Shown here: positions 24,271 to 32,616 of the stretch, in pieces
Numbering within the stretch: the stretch's first letter is position 1
Layout: each line of letters opens with the position of its first letter
Source of the DNA: JBHJGS01 sp050331575
GTDB lineage: Bacteria; Pseudomonadota; Alphaproteobacteria; Sphingomonadales; Rhodothalassiaceae
Length of the DNA: 34,935 nucleotides
Assembly: GCA_050331575.1 (NCBI GenBank)
Contig: JBHJGS010000019.1
Span: forward strand, 1-34,935
Reading direction: 5' to 3'
Notes under the pieces: generated by a model
The model's input: only the letters and a program-made list of their open reading frames with translations
Database searches by the model: none
What the model was told of the DNA's origin: nothing
Made by a program: the position numbers and the translations under genes

Positions 24271-25263
24271 ATGCGCTGTTTGCTGATGACCCTTGCTCTT
24301 GCCCTTTCCTTACCCGCCTGGGGCCAGTCGCGCCCGGATTATGCGCTTGTCATCCACGGCGGAGCGGGCACGATCACCCGCGCCAATTTGAGCGATGAGG
24401 CCGAGGCCGCCTATCGTGGCGCCTTGCGCGCGGCCTTGTCGGCGGGCGAGCAGGTGCTGGCCGACGGCGGCAGTGCCTTGGACGCGATCAGCGCGGCGAT
24501 CGTGCTGATGGAGGACAATCCCTTGTTCAATGCCGGCAAGGGCGCGGTCTACACCGCCGAGGGCCGGAACGAGCTGGACGCCTCGATCATGGACGGGCGC
24601 ACCCTTGCTGCCGGCGCGGTCGCCGGGGTCACCCGCATCCGCAATCCGATTACGCTGGCGCGGGCCGTGATGACCGCCTCACCGCATGTCATGATGGCCG
24701 GGGCCGGGGCGGAACAATTCGCCGTGGAACAAGGCATGGATCTGGTCTCGCCGCTGTATTTCCATACCCACCGCCGGTTCGACCAGATCCTGTCGCTGCA
24801 TCGCGAGAAGAAGGGCGCGGTGCTGTTGGACCATGATGCCGACCACAAATTCGGCACGGTCGGCGCCGTGGCGCTGGATCGCGCCGGCAATCTCGCCGCC
24901 GGCACCTCCACCGGCGGCACCACCAACAAACGGTACGGCCGCATCGGCGATTCTCCGATCATCGGGGCGGGAACCTATGCGGACAATGCGTCTTGCGCGG
25001 TCTCGGCCACTGGCCATGGCGAATATTTCATCCGTGCCACGGTTGCGCGGGATATCTGCGCGCTGATGGAGTATGGCGGGCTTGACCTGACGGCGGCCGC
25101 GCAGCGCATCGTCCTGGACAAGCTGGTCAAGATGGGCGGCGATGGTGGCGTCATCGCCGTGGACGCGGCCGGAAATGTGGCGCTGCCCTTCAACACCGAG
25201 GGCATGTATCGCGGCTATGTGCGCGCCGGCGAGGACGCGGTGATCGGCATCTACAAGGAGTAA
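24271..25263 (+). CDS. Exported isoaspartyl peptidase/L-asparaginase (Ntn hydrolase, IaaA-like)
   Basis: The 330-residue product is a plant-type asparaginase that removes isoaspartyl residues and hydrolyses asparagine. It is made as a precursor that cuts itself before T196 in HKFGTVGAVA, giving alpha and beta chains. YALVIHGGAGTI, GGSALDAISAAIVLMEDNPLFNAGKGAVY, ELDASIMDGR and the GTSTGGTTNKRYGRIGDSPIIGAGTYAD block are typical. MRCLLMTLALALSLPAWGQS is a signal peptide, so it should act in the periplasm. The ATG at 24271 follows GGAG by 8 bases; the frame to 24151 adds an unlikely N-terminus. recR begins 11 bases after it and is probably cotranscribed. Confidence 0.92.
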   Translation: MRCLLMTLALALSLPAWGQSRPDYALVIHGGAGTITRANLSDEAEAAYRGALRAALSAGEQVLADGGSALDAISAAIVLMEDNPLFNAGKGAVYTAEGRNELDASIMDGRTLAAGAVAGVTRIRNPITLARAVMTASPHVMMAGAGAEQFAVEQGMDLVSPLYFHTHRRFDQILSLHREKKGAVLLDHDADHKFGTVGAVALDRAGNLAAGTSTGGTTNKRYGRIGDSPIIGAGTYADNASCAVSATGHGEYFIRATVARDICALMEYGGLDLTAAAQRIVLDKLVKMGGDGGVIAVDAAGNVALPFNTEGMYRGYVRAGEDAVIGIYKE

Positions 25264-25274
25264 GGGCCGCTTTC

Positions 25275-25877
25275 ATGGCCCAGTCCCATTCGCCGCAAAT
25301 CGAGCGGCTGATCCAGCAGCTGGCGCGCCTGCCGGGCCTGGGCCCGCGCTCGGCCCGGCGCGCGGTCCTGCACCTGATCAAGAATCGCGACCAGGTGATG
25401 ATCCCGCTGGCCGAGGCGCTGGCCCAGGTGCGCGACACGATCACCCGCTGTTCGATCTGCGGCAATGCCGATACCCAGGACCCCTGCCGCATCTGCACCG
25501 ATCCACGGCGCAACGACGCTCAGCTGTGTGTCGTGGCTGATATCGCCGATGTGTGGGCCCTGGACCGATCCGACATTTTCGCCGGCCGCTATCATATTCT
25601 GGGCGGAACCTTGAATGCGCTGGACGGCATCGGGCCGGAGGATCTGAGCATCGATGCGCTGGTGGCCCGGGTCCGCGGCAGCGCCGTGGAAGAGGTCATC
25701 CTGGCCTTGGATGCCACGGTCGACGGCCAGACCACGGCACATTATGTCACCGATCGGCTGGCACCGCTTGGAGTCACGGTCACCGCCTTGGCGCATGGCC
25801 TGCCGGTCGGCGGCGAACTGGACTATCTCGACGATGGCACGCTTGCCGCGGCCTTGAAGGACCGCCGGCCGTCTTGA
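25275..25877 (+). CDS. recR: Recombination mediator protein RecR
   Basis: The 200-residue product works with RecO (and RecF) to load RecA onto gapped DNA. A helix-hairpin-helix (LARLPGLGPRSARRAVLHL) is followed by a zinc finger with C59, C62, C71 and C74 and by a TOPRIM domain from LCVVADIADVWALD through EEVILALDATVDGQTTAHY to GLPVGGELDYLDDGTL. The length is exact for the family. Usually recR follows dnaX and ybaB; here it follows an exported peptidase. The AAGGAG ribosome site overlaps the peptidase stop. It meets folC head-on with 4 bases between stops and no terminator visible. Confidence 0.98.
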   Translation: MAQSHSPQIERLIQQLARLPGLGPRSARRAVLHLIKNRDQVMIPLAEALAQVRDTITRCSICGNADTQDPCRICTDPRRNDAQLCVVADIADVWALDRSDIFAGRYHILGGTLNALDGIGPEDLSIDALVARVRGSAVEEVILALDATVDGQTTAHYVTDRLAPLGVTVTALAHGLPVGGELDYLDDGTLAAALKDRRPS

Positions 25878-25881
25878 CCGA

Positions 25882-27216
25882 TCAATCCGGCTCCAGCCCG
25901 GATTGGCGCAACACGTCTCCGGCGAGGTAAAGCGATCCGGCAATCAGAACCACCGGCTCCACATCGCTTGGGCAATCTTGCATGATCCGGTCCAGCGCTG
26001 AGCCGGGCGAGCCCATCGGCTGGGCGGTCAGACCCACGGAGGAGGCGATCAGCGCCAGCTCGCCGGGACTATGACCGGCCTCGGTGTCCGGCACCGGCAC
26101 GGTATAGCAACGCTCCGCCAGGCCCACGAACGGTCGCAAGAAGCCCACCGCATCTTTGTTGTTCTGCATCGCGATGATCAGAAACAGCCGTTGGCGGCCC
26201 GGATCCAGGCTGCGAAAATGCGCCTTAAGCACCTGCGCTGCGCCGGGATTATGGCCGCCGTCCAGCCAGAGCGCGCCGCGGCCGTTCAGGCGCTGGGTCA
26301 GCGGGCCGCGATCAATCGCATGCAGCCGGGCCGGCCACCGGCCCCAGCCCAGGCCCGCCTTGATCGCCGACAATGGGATGGTCACCGCTTCCTGCCGGCG
26401 CATCAGGGCAACCGCGATGCCGGCATTGATGATCTGATGCGCCCCGGCCAAGCTGGGCATTGGCAATTCCAGCTGTTCGCAGCTGTCGCGGTAGATCAGC
26501 CGGGCCTCAGCGCCGCGGCCGCGTTGGCCTGCCGTCCAGTCCTGGCCGAACACGGAAATCGGTGCGCGTTTCTCCCGAGCGATGCGACGGATCATTGCCT
26601 CGGCGGCAGGCAATTGCGGACCGATCACTCCCGCGGCGCCCTGCTTCAAAATACCGGCCTTTTCCGCGGCAATGCCGGCAACATTATCGCCCAAGAAATC
26701 GGCGTGATCGAGCGATACGGGCGTGATCGCGCAGGCCTCCGGGCGTTCCAGCACATTGGTGGCGTCAAAGCGCCCGCCCAACCCCACTTCCAAAAGCGTC
26801 AGATCGGCCGGGACGCGGGAGAAGATCAGCATCGCCATGGCCGTTGTCACCTCGAAAAAGGTGATCGGCTCGCCGGCATTGATGTCCTCAACCTCCAGGA
26901 TCAGATCCGACAGGGTTTGATCGTCAATCAGGCTTCCGGCTAGCCGGATGCGCTCATTGAAGCGCACCAGATGCGGCGAGGTATAGGCATGCACCCGCAG
27001 CCCCGCAGCCTCCGCGATCGCCCGGGTGAAGGCGATCGTCGACCCCTTGCCATTGGTGCCTGCGACATGCAGGACCGGCGGCAGTTTGCGTTCCGGATGG
27101 TCCATGCGCGCCAGCAGACGCTCAATCCGGCCGAGCGACAGATCGATGCGCTTGGGGTGCAGCGCCCGCAGGCGCGCCAGGGCATCGGTCACTGCAAGGC
27201 CGCCGGGCGAGTCCAT
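25882..27216 (-). CDS. folC: Bifunctional dihydrofolate/folylpolyglutamate synthase
   Basis: The 444-residue product ligates glutamate to dihydropteroate and then extends folate polyglutamate tails with ATP. The P-loop is GTNGKGST at 53-60, followed by TSPHLVRFNERIRL. Later come LLEVGLGGRFDATNVL, ITPVSLDHADFLG, LAGAHQIINAGIAV and LDGGHNPGAAQVL, all Mur-ligase-superfamily landmarks. It follows accD by 5 bases and is the last gene of the minus-strand block, as in the accD-folC arrangement of many proteobacteria. An ATG at 27216 is used; the V9 codon GTG is a possible later start. Confidence 0.97.
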   Translation of the reverse strand: MDSPGGLAVTDALARLRALHPKRIDLSLGRIERLLARMDHPERKLPPVLHVAGTNGKGSTIAFTRAIAEAAGLRVHAYTSPHLVRFNERIRLAGSLIDDQTLSDLILEVEDINAGEPITFFEVTTAMAMLIFSRVPADLTLLEVGLGGRFDATNVLERPEACAITPVSLDHADFLGDNVAGIAAEKAGILKQGAAGVIGPQLPAAEAMIRRIAREKRAPISVFGQDWTAGQRGRGAEARLIYRDSCEQLELPMPSLAGAHQIINAGIAVALMRRQEAVTIPLSAIKAGLGWGRWPARLHAIDRGPLTQRLNGRGALWLDGGHNPGAAQVLKAHFRSLDPGRQRLFLIIAMQNNKDAVGFLRPFVGLAERCYTVPVPDTEAGHSPGELALIASSVGLTAQPMGSPGSALDRIMQDCPSDVEPVVLIAGSLYLAGDVLRQSGLEPD

Positions 27217-27221
27217 AGCGC

Positions 27222-28109
27222 CTATTCCGCAGCCGCCTTCGTCTCTTGCTGACGCTGTGCCCGGCCGTTGCGGGTCAGCAGTGCCACCAGACGGACCAAC
27301 GTGGCGCGCAGATCGCGCCGGGCCACCACCTTGTCGAGCATGCCATGCTCCAACAGATACTCCGCGCGCTGAAAGCCTTGCGGCAGCTTCTCTCGGATCG
27401 TCTGCTCGATCACGCGCGGGCCCGCAAAGCCGATCAAGGCGCCCGGCTCGGCGATATTGACGTCGCCGAGCATGGCGTAAGAAGCGGTGACACCGCCGGT
27501 GGTCGGATCGGTCAGCACCACCAGGTAAGGCAAACCAGCATCGCGCAGACGTTCCACCATCACCGTGGTGCGCGGCATCTGCATCAAGGACAAAATGCCC
27601 TCCTGCATGCGCGCGCCGCCGGCCGCGGCGAACACGATCAGCGGCGCCTGGCGTTCAAGGGCGGTCTGCGCGGCGGTGATGAACGCCTCGCCCACCGCCA
27701 GGCCCATCGACCCGCCCATGAAGAAGAAATTCTGCACCAGCATGACCACCGCAACACCGCCCAACTGGCCGGTGGCCGCCTGCATCGCATCGGCATCGCC
27801 GCACTTTTGCCGGGCATCCTTCAACCGCTCGCCATAGCGCTTGGTATCGCGAAACTTCAGGGGATCTTCCGGCACCTTGGGCAGGTCCAGCAGGCTGTAG
27901 GCGCCATTGTCGAACAGAGCGTCGAAGCGTTCCTTTGGGGCCAGCCGGCCATGGTGGCCGCAATTGCCGCACACCTTCAAGGCGGCGTCATAATCCTTCA
28001 TGAAGATCAGCTGGCCGCAGCTGTCGCATTTGTGCCAAAGATTGTCCGGCGTGTCCTTGGCCGTGAGCGCCCTGAGCTTGGGCTTCACATAGTCAGTCAG
28101 CCAGTTCAT
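27222..28109 (-). CDS. accD: Acetyl-CoA carboxylase carboxyltransferase subunit beta
   Basis: The 295-residue product pairs with AccA to transfer CO2 from biotin to acetyl-CoA, making malonyl-CoA. The N-terminal zinc ribbon has C28, C31, C47 and C50 (LWHKCDSCGQLIF, LKVCGNCGHHGRL). The crotonase-fold core shows MGGSMGLAVGEAF, FAAAGGARMQEGILSLMQM, VLTDPTTGGVTASYAMLGD and IGFAGPRVIEQTI. The tail is basic. Its ATG overlaps the trpA stop by 4 bases, with AAGGAG inside the end of trpA. The trpA-accD-folC link is a well-known conserved order. Confidence 0.98.
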   Translation of the reverse strand: MNWLTDYVKPKLRALTAKDTPDNLWHKCDSCGQLIFMKDYDAALKVCGNCGHHGRLAPKERFDALFDNGAYSLLDLPKVPEDPLKFRDTKRYGERLKDARQKCGDADAMQAATGQLGGVAVVMLVQNFFFMGGSMGLAVGEAFITAAQTALERQAPLIVFAAAGGARMQEGILSLMQMPRTTVMVERLRDAGLPYLVVLTDPTTGGVTASYAMLGDVNIAEPGALIGFAGPRVIEQTIREKLPQGFQRAEYLLEHGMLDKVVARRDLRATLVRLVALLTRNGRAQRQQETKAAAE

Positions 28110-28933
28110 CCCACCCGCTCCTTCTGCGGTCTGGCGCGCGACAGACCGCCTGCCAGTGATCCTACAAATGCCAGGCTCTTGTCCACCAAATCCGCATCAT
28201 TCAGCGCCTGCTTGATCACCGACACTATGGCCGATCCGACGACCACCGCATCGGCATGGGCGCCCAGGGCTGCTGCCTGCTGCGGTGTCTTCACTCCGAA
28301 GCCGACCGCCAGGGGCAGATCGGTGTGGGCGCGGATGGCCGCCAAGGCCCCGGCGACATCGCCGACATCGGCCTGCTTGCCGCCGGTCACCCCGGTGACC
28401 GCAACATAATAAAGAAAGCCCGAGGCACCCTGCAGCACCCTGGGCAACCGCTTGGCGTCCGTCGTCGGCGTGGCCAGGCGGATGATCGCCAGGCCATGTG
28501 GCTCTGCTGCCGCGCGCAAGGGTGCATCCTCCTCCGGCGGCAGATCGACGATGATCAGACCGTCCACCCCGGCACCGGCCGAATCGCTGCAAAAGCGCTG
28601 CACGCCATAGGCCAACACCGGATTGACATAGCCCATCAGGATGATCGGCGTGGCCTGATCGCTGCTGCGGAACGTCCGCACCATGTCCAGCGTCTGAGCC
28701 ATCGAGGCGCCGGCCTTCAGCGCCCGCAGACCGGCTTCCTGGATCGCCGGGCCGTCGGCCATGGGGTCGGTAAACGGCATGCCCAATTCGATGATGTCCG
28801 CACCTGCCGCGGGCAGACCGTTCAAGATCGCCTGCGACCGCGCCCGGTCCGGATCGCCCGCGGTGATAAAGCTGACCAGGCCGGCGCGGCCCTCTGCCTT
28901 GAGCTGCGCAAACCGGTCGGCGATGCGGCTCAT
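28106..28933 (-). CDS. trpA: Tryptophan synthase alpha subunit
   Basis: The 275-residue TIM-barrel cleaves indole-glycerol phosphate to indole, which passes through a tunnel to TrpB. Catalytic E49 and D60 lie in ELGMPFTDPMADGP, at the same numbers as in the enteric enzyme. ILMGYVNPVLAYG, LIIVDLPPEE and FGVKTPQQAA are conserved. The ATG overlaps the trpB stop by 4 bases and has GGGAG 7 bases upstream, so synthesis of the two subunits is coupled. Confidence 0.98.
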   Translation of the reverse strand: MSRIADRFAQLKAEGRAGLVSFITAGDPDRARSQAILNGLPAAGADIIELGMPFTDPMADGPAIQEAGLRALKAGASMAQTLDMVRTFRSSDQATPIILMGYVNPVLAYGVQRFCSDSAGAGVDGLIIVDLPPEEDAPLRAAAEPHGLAIIRLATPTTDAKRLPRVLQGASGFLYYVAVTGVTGGKQADVGDVAGALAAIRAHTDLPLAVGFGVKTPQQAAALGAHADAVVVGSAIVSVIKQALNDADLVDKSLAFVGSLAGGLSRARPQKERVG

Positions 28934-30162
28934 AACGCCACTCCCAAGGCCTCAGCGACGGTGAAGATGTCCTTGTCTCCCCGGCCGCACAGATTGACGA
29001 TCATCAGATGATCCTTCGGCTGCTCCGGCGCGAAGGCCATGACATGGGCGAGCGCGTGGGCAGGCTCCAGCGCCGGCAGGATGCCCTCCAGCCGGGCCAG
29101 CAGCTTGAACGCCTCCAGCGCCTCTTGATCGGTCGCCGAGACATAGGTGACGCGCCCCTGATCGCGCAGCCAGGCATGCTCCGGGCCGATGCCGGGATAA
29201 TCCAGGCCCGCGGAAATCGAATGCGCCTCGCAGATCTGGCCATCCTCGGTCTGCAGCAGATAGGTCTTGTTTCCGTGCAGGACACCGGGTGTGCCCCCGG
29301 CCAGGCTGGCGGCGTGTTGGTCGGTGTCAAGGCCCAGGCCGGCGGCTTCCACCGCGCGGCACGCCACTGCGGGCTCGTCCAAAAAGGCGTGGAACAGGCC
29401 GAGCGCATTGGACCCCCCGCCGATGCAGGCAACCAGACTGTCCGGCAGGCGGCCCTCGCGCTGCTCGATCTGCGCCCGCGCCTCCCGCCCGATCACGGCC
29501 TGAAACTCTCGCACCATGGCCGGATAGGGGTGCGGACCAGCGACGGTTCCGATGACGTAGAAGGTGTCCTCCACCCGGGCGACCCAGTCACGCAGGGCCT
29601 CATTCATGGCGTCCTTCAAGGTGCCGGCCCCGGAGCGCACCGGCACCACCTCTGCGCCGAGAAGCTTCATGCGGAACACGTTGGGCTTCTGCCGCTCCAT
29701 ATCCTTGGCACCCATGAACACGGTGCAGGGCAGGCCGAAGCGAGCGGCCACGGTGGCGGTCGCCACGCCGTGCTGGCCGGCGCCGGTTTCCGCAATGATG
29801 CGTGTCTTGCCCATGCGCCGGGCCAGCAGCACCTGCCCCACGGCGTGGTTGATCTTGTGCGCGCCGGTATGGTTCAGCTCATCGCGCTTCAGGTAGATCT
29901 TCGCACCTCCCAGATGCTCGGTCAGCCGCGGGGCAAAATAAAGCGGGCTGGGCCGGCCGACATAATGGGTCAGCAAATCATCCAGTTCGGCCTGGAAGGC
30001 CGGGTCCTGTCGCGCGTCAGCCCAGGCCTGCTCGACCTGAAGGATCAGCGGCATCAGTGTCTCGGCGACATAGCGGCCGCCGAAGGCGCCGAAATGTCCG
30101 GCCTCATCCGGGCCTTGGGTGAAACTATTGGCAAGCGCTGGGCTATCGGGCACCGGGGGCAT
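28930..30162 (-). CDS. trpB: Tryptophan synthase beta subunit
   Basis: The 410-residue product joins indole and serine using PLP. K103 in HTGAHKINHAVGQ holds the cofactor, the phosphate loop is GGGSNALGLF, and FGGRYVAETLMPLI is the usual opening. TRIIAETGAGQHGVATATVAA and EDGQICEAHSISAGLDYPGIGPEHA mark TrpB1. The ATG at 30162 lies inside the end of trpF (20-base overlap) with AAAGG directly against it. A GTG at 30153 would have a better 9-base spacing and could be the true start. Confidence 0.97.
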   Translation of the reverse strand: MPPVPDSPALANSFTQGPDEAGHFGAFGGRYVAETLMPLILQVEQAWADARQDPAFQAELDDLLTHYVGRPSPLYFAPRLTEHLGGAKIYLKRDELNHTGAHKINHAVGQVLLARRMGKTRIIAETGAGQHGVATATVAARFGLPCTVFMGAKDMERQKPNVFRMKLLGAEVVPVRSGAGTLKDAMNEALRDWVARVEDTFYVIGTVAGPHPYPAMVREFQAVIGREARAQIEQREGRLPDSLVACIGGGSNALGLFHAFLDEPAVACRAVEAAGLGLDTDQHAASLAGGTPGVLHGNKTYLLQTEDGQICEAHSISAGLDYPGIGPEHAWLRDQGRVTYVSATDQEALEAFKLLARLEGILPALEPAHALAHVMAFAPEQPKDHLMIVNLCGRGDKDIFTVAEALGVAL

Positions 30163-30799
30163 CCTTTTGTGACAAGCGGCGGGCTTCCCTCAAGAAGGCC
30201 GCGACCTTGGCGGCCGATTTCACGCCAGGCTGCGTCTCCACGCCGGACGAGACATCGACCGAACACGCGCCGGACTGTGCCAGCGCCGCAGCCAGGCTCG
30301 CGCCTGTCAGGCCGCCGGAGAGCAGCCACGGCCGCGCGATTGAGCGGCCGCGCATCAGCGCCCAGTCGAACGCCGCGCCGTTGCCGCCGGGCAGGCGCGC
30401 ATCCGGGCGCGGCCGAGCGTCGAACAGAAGCGCGTCGACATGAGGGACATAGAGGCTTGCCCGCTCCACGTCCACCGCTTCGGCGACCGGCAGCGCTTTC
30501 CACACGGCCCGACCGGTGCGAGCGCGCAGCTCTGCGGCCCGGGACGGGCTTTCCTTGCCGTGCAGTTGCAGACAATCCACATGAGGTGCCACCGCATCGA
30601 TCAGCGCGTCATCGGCATCGACCAGAACGGCGACCCGACTGCCCTCCGGTGCCTGACGCGCCAAACCCGCCAGATGGTGCGGCGAAACCGTGCGCGGCGA
30701 CGGCGGATAGGTGACAAAGCCGACCCAGCGCGCGCCGTGGGCCACCGCATGCGCCACCGTCTGCGGCGTGCTCAGCCCGCAAATCTTCACCGCCACCAT
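30143..30799 (-). CDS. trpF: Phosphoribosylanthranilate isomerase
   Basis: The 218-residue TIM-barrel performs the Amadori isomerisation in tryptophan synthesis. Catalytic C7 lies in VKICGL; WVGFVTYPPSPRTVS, DCLQLHGKE, LLSGGLTGASL and SVDVSSGVETQPGVKS are standard, the last binding phosphate. The ATG at 30799 overlaps the pyrF stop as TGATG, with GGAG 8 bases upstream. The longer frame to 31027 reads an arginine/glycine-rich shadow of pyrF. trpF heads trpB-trpA here while trpE, G, D and C are elsewhere, as is common in Alphaproteobacteria. Confidence 0.97.
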   Translation of the reverse strand: MVAVKICGLSTPQTVAHAVAHGARWVGFVTYPPSPRTVSPHHLAGLARQAPEGSRVAVLVDADDALIDAVAPHVDCLQLHGKESPSRAAELRARTGRAVWKALPVAEAVDVERASLYVPHVDALLFDARPRPDARLPGGNGAAFDWALMRGRSIARPWLLSGGLTGASLAAALAQSGACSVDVSSGVETQPGVKSAAKVAAFLREARRLSQKDAPGAR

Positions 30800-31485
30800 C
30801 AGACCAGCTCCGCCCGGATCGCCTGGGCCGCGGCGGCGGGATCGCCGGCCTGGGTAATCGGGCGGCCGATCACCAGCAGGTCGGCGCCGGCCGCGGCGGC
30901 CTGGCCCGGGGTCATGACCCGCTTTTGATCCCCGGCCGGCGTGCCCGACGGGCGGATGCCGGGCACGGCCAGAACCGAGGCGGGCCCCACTGTCCGGCGC
31001 AGCAGGGCCACCTCCGCCGGCGAGCAAACCAGGCCGTGCAGCCCGTGCGCGACGCCCAGCTCGGCCAGCCGCCGGACCTGGTCTGCCGGTGTCGCCGTCA
31101 CGCCGATGTCTGCCAAGTCCGCGTCATCCAGGCTGGTCAAGACGGTGACGCCCAGAAGCTTGATCTGGGTGCCCGCGACCGCGTCCACGGCGGCCTGCAC
31201 CATGGCCGGACCGCCGGCACAATGCACCGTCACGAAGGCCGGCTGCAGCGGCCGCACCGCGCGCAACGCCCCTGCCACCGTGTTGGGAATGTCATGCAGC
31301 TTCAGGTCCAGAAACAGCGGCAAACCCAAGCCCGCAACCGCGGCCACGCCCGCCGGCCCCTCGGCACAGAAATATTCCAGGCCCAGTTTCAGACCATCCA
31401 CCGCGCCGATCAATGCGCGGGCCTGGGACACGGCCGACGCCCGCGCCGGAACATCCAGCGCGCAGAAGATCAAGGGACCTGCCAT
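30799..31485 (-). CDS. pyrF: Orotidine-5'-phosphate decarboxylase
   Basis: The 228-residue TIM-barrel makes UMP from OMP. The active-site motif DLKLHDIPNTV (D60, K62, D65) is intact, preceded by ALDVP and DGLKLGLEYF, and followed by TVHCAGG, GVTVLTSL, GLVCSP and VPGIRPSG. It starts 3 bases after the lapA stop and its own stop overlaps trpF. Being between lapA and trpF, it ties pyrimidine synthesis to the tryptophan genes in one transcript. Confidence 0.98.
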   Translation of the reverse strand: MAGPLIFCALDVPARASAVSQARALIGAVDGLKLGLEYFCAEGPAGVAAVAGLGLPLFLDLKLHDIPNTVAGALRAVRPLQPAFVTVHCAGGPAMVQAAVDAVAGTQIKLLGVTVLTSLDDADLADIGVTATPADQVRRLAELGVAHGLHGLVCSPAEVALLRRTVGPASVLAVPGIRPSGTPAGDQKRVMTPGQAAAAGADLLVIGRPITQAGDPAAAAQAIRAELV

Positions 31486-31488
31486 GGC

Positions 31489-31824
31489 CTATGCCCGCTG
31501 GGCGCGCTCGATTGCCAGCAGCCGTTCTTCCGCCGGCGGCGTGGACTGCTCTTCCAGTTCCGCCACGCGCGCCTCCAGCTGTGCGACGCGCTTGCGTGCG
31601 CGCCGCAGTGCCAGGCTGCGCTTCAGCCGGTCCGCCCCCGTAACAAACACGGATAGCAGAACGCCTACAAACATGCCGGCAAACAAGATCCAATAGATTT
31701 GAACGGACAAACCCTGTTCAAACGGCCACAGGCCGATCACCACCCAACCGGTGTTGGAGGCGGTGAACACCATCAGCAGGACAGCCAAAGTCAGGGCAGC
31801 CAGGAGGCGGATCAAGCGGCCCAT
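31489..31824 (-). CDS. LapA-family membrane protein (DUF1049)
   Basis: The 111-residue product has two membrane helices (about residues 5-27, LLAALTLAVLLMVFTASNTG, and 42-63, QIYWILFAGMFVGVLLSVFV) and then a basic, coiled-coil tail (RLKRSLALRRARKRVAQLEARVAELEEQ). This is the LapA/YciS layout; the enteric member works with LapB in controlling lipopolysaccharide synthesis, but no LapB (YciM) gene is seen here. Its ATG shares one base with the ihfB stop (TGATG), and the GAGGAG ribosome site lies inside the ihfB end. An ihfB-lapA pair is common in Alphaproteobacteria. Confidence 0.9.
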   Translation of the reverse strand: MGRLIRLLAALTLAVLLMVFTASNTGWVVIGLWPFEQGLSVQIYWILFAGMFVGVLLSVFVTGADRLKRSLALRRARKRVAQLEARVAELEEQSTPPAEERLLAIERAQRA

Positions 31825-32129
31825 CAGCGTGTCTCCTCCTCAGCGGTCTTGGCGTTGTTCAACCGCTCGCGCAATTCCTTGCCGGTTTTGAAATAGGGCA
31901 CAAACTTCTCCGACACAGCCACAGCATCGCCAGTGCGCGGATTGCGCCCGGTGCGTGCGGGCCGGTGGCGCACCGAGAAGGCGCCGAAGCCGCGCAGTTC
32001 CACCCGGTCCCCGCGCGCCAGCGTTTCGGTGATCTCATCGAAAATCGTGCCGACGATCAGCTCAACATCGCGGTGCAACAGATGCGGATTATCCCGCGCC
32101 AATTTGTCGATCAGCTGGCTCTTGATCAT
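31824..32129 (-). CDS. ihfB: Integration host factor subunit beta
   Basis: The 101-residue product pairs with IhfA to bend DNA at specific sites. It begins MIKSQLIDKLA and has the beta-arm signature RVELRGFGAFSVRHRPARTGRNPRTGDAVAV, whose NPRTG turn carries the intercalating proline. The C-terminus VPYFKTGKELRERLN is typical. The ATG at 32129 is chosen because the family starts at MIKS/MTKS; seven upstream residues are non-conserved. It is the first gene of the block down to folC. Confidence 0.96.
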   Translation of the reverse strand: MIKSQLIDKLARDNPHLLHRDVELIVGTIFDEITETLARGDRVELRGFGAFSVRHRPARTGRNPRTGDAVAVSEKFVPYFKTGKELRERLNNAKTAEEETR

Positions 32130-32433
32130 CGCGCGGCGTCCCGGCGGCAAAGGTGCTAAGTCGGTGTAACCCTGCCAAGCCCTCGCCCCGGCGTCAAGCG
32201 CGGCGGCTCAGCCAAGTCCCGGTTTTGCAATGGAAATCGACCGAACACTGGTTCTGCCCGCAGCGCGGTTTCAGAACCCGCCAAATCGACGAAGCCCGGC
32301 AGACGATTCAGACCCGACGCAGCGCTCACATCTGCAATCCTGCAGCAAGCTTTCGGAATGGTTTGACCTTGCCGGAGCGGGAAAGAACCGCAAGACGCCC
32401 TATCGCACCGACGCGACCAGGAATTTCAAGAAA
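32130..32433. other. Intergenic region between ihfB and tRNA-Ala
   Basis: No gene is seen. It must hold the promoter of the ihfB-folC block; a minus-strand TTGACG (32197-32192) is a possible -35, but its -10 is poor. Right after the tRNA 3' end the minus strand reads TTTCTTGAAAT, which gives no convincing terminator. Confidence 0.4.
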
Positions 32434-32509
<76 letters not shown>

Positions 32510-32560
32510 GTCGACGCGTTGGGCGGCCCCTTGGGACGGGCCGCCGCCGGAAGGGCTGCT

Positions 32561-32589
32561 TTCTAAGCCCGTTCCTCCGGTTTTGCCAA
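32561..32589 (-). promoter_or_regulatory. Putative promoter of tRNA-Ala
   Basis: On the minus strand TTGGCA (32589-32584) and TTAGAA (32566-32561) are 17 bases apart. The leader of about 45 bases contains an 8-bp stem (32522-32529 with 32538-32545), which may guide 5' processing. Confidence 0.45.
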
Positions 32590-32616
32590 GCCTGTTTTTA
32601 TCGCCGCACGCAAGCG

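Noticed and set aside
22625..24286. 553-residue plus-strand frame opposite the decarboxylase gene
   Set aside because: His/Arg/Gly-rich shadow; the opposite strand has complete PLP-decarboxylase motifs.
29008..30714. 568-residue plus-strand frame opposite trpB and trpF
   Set aside because: Antisense shadow of conserved trp genes, compositionally biased, without motifs.
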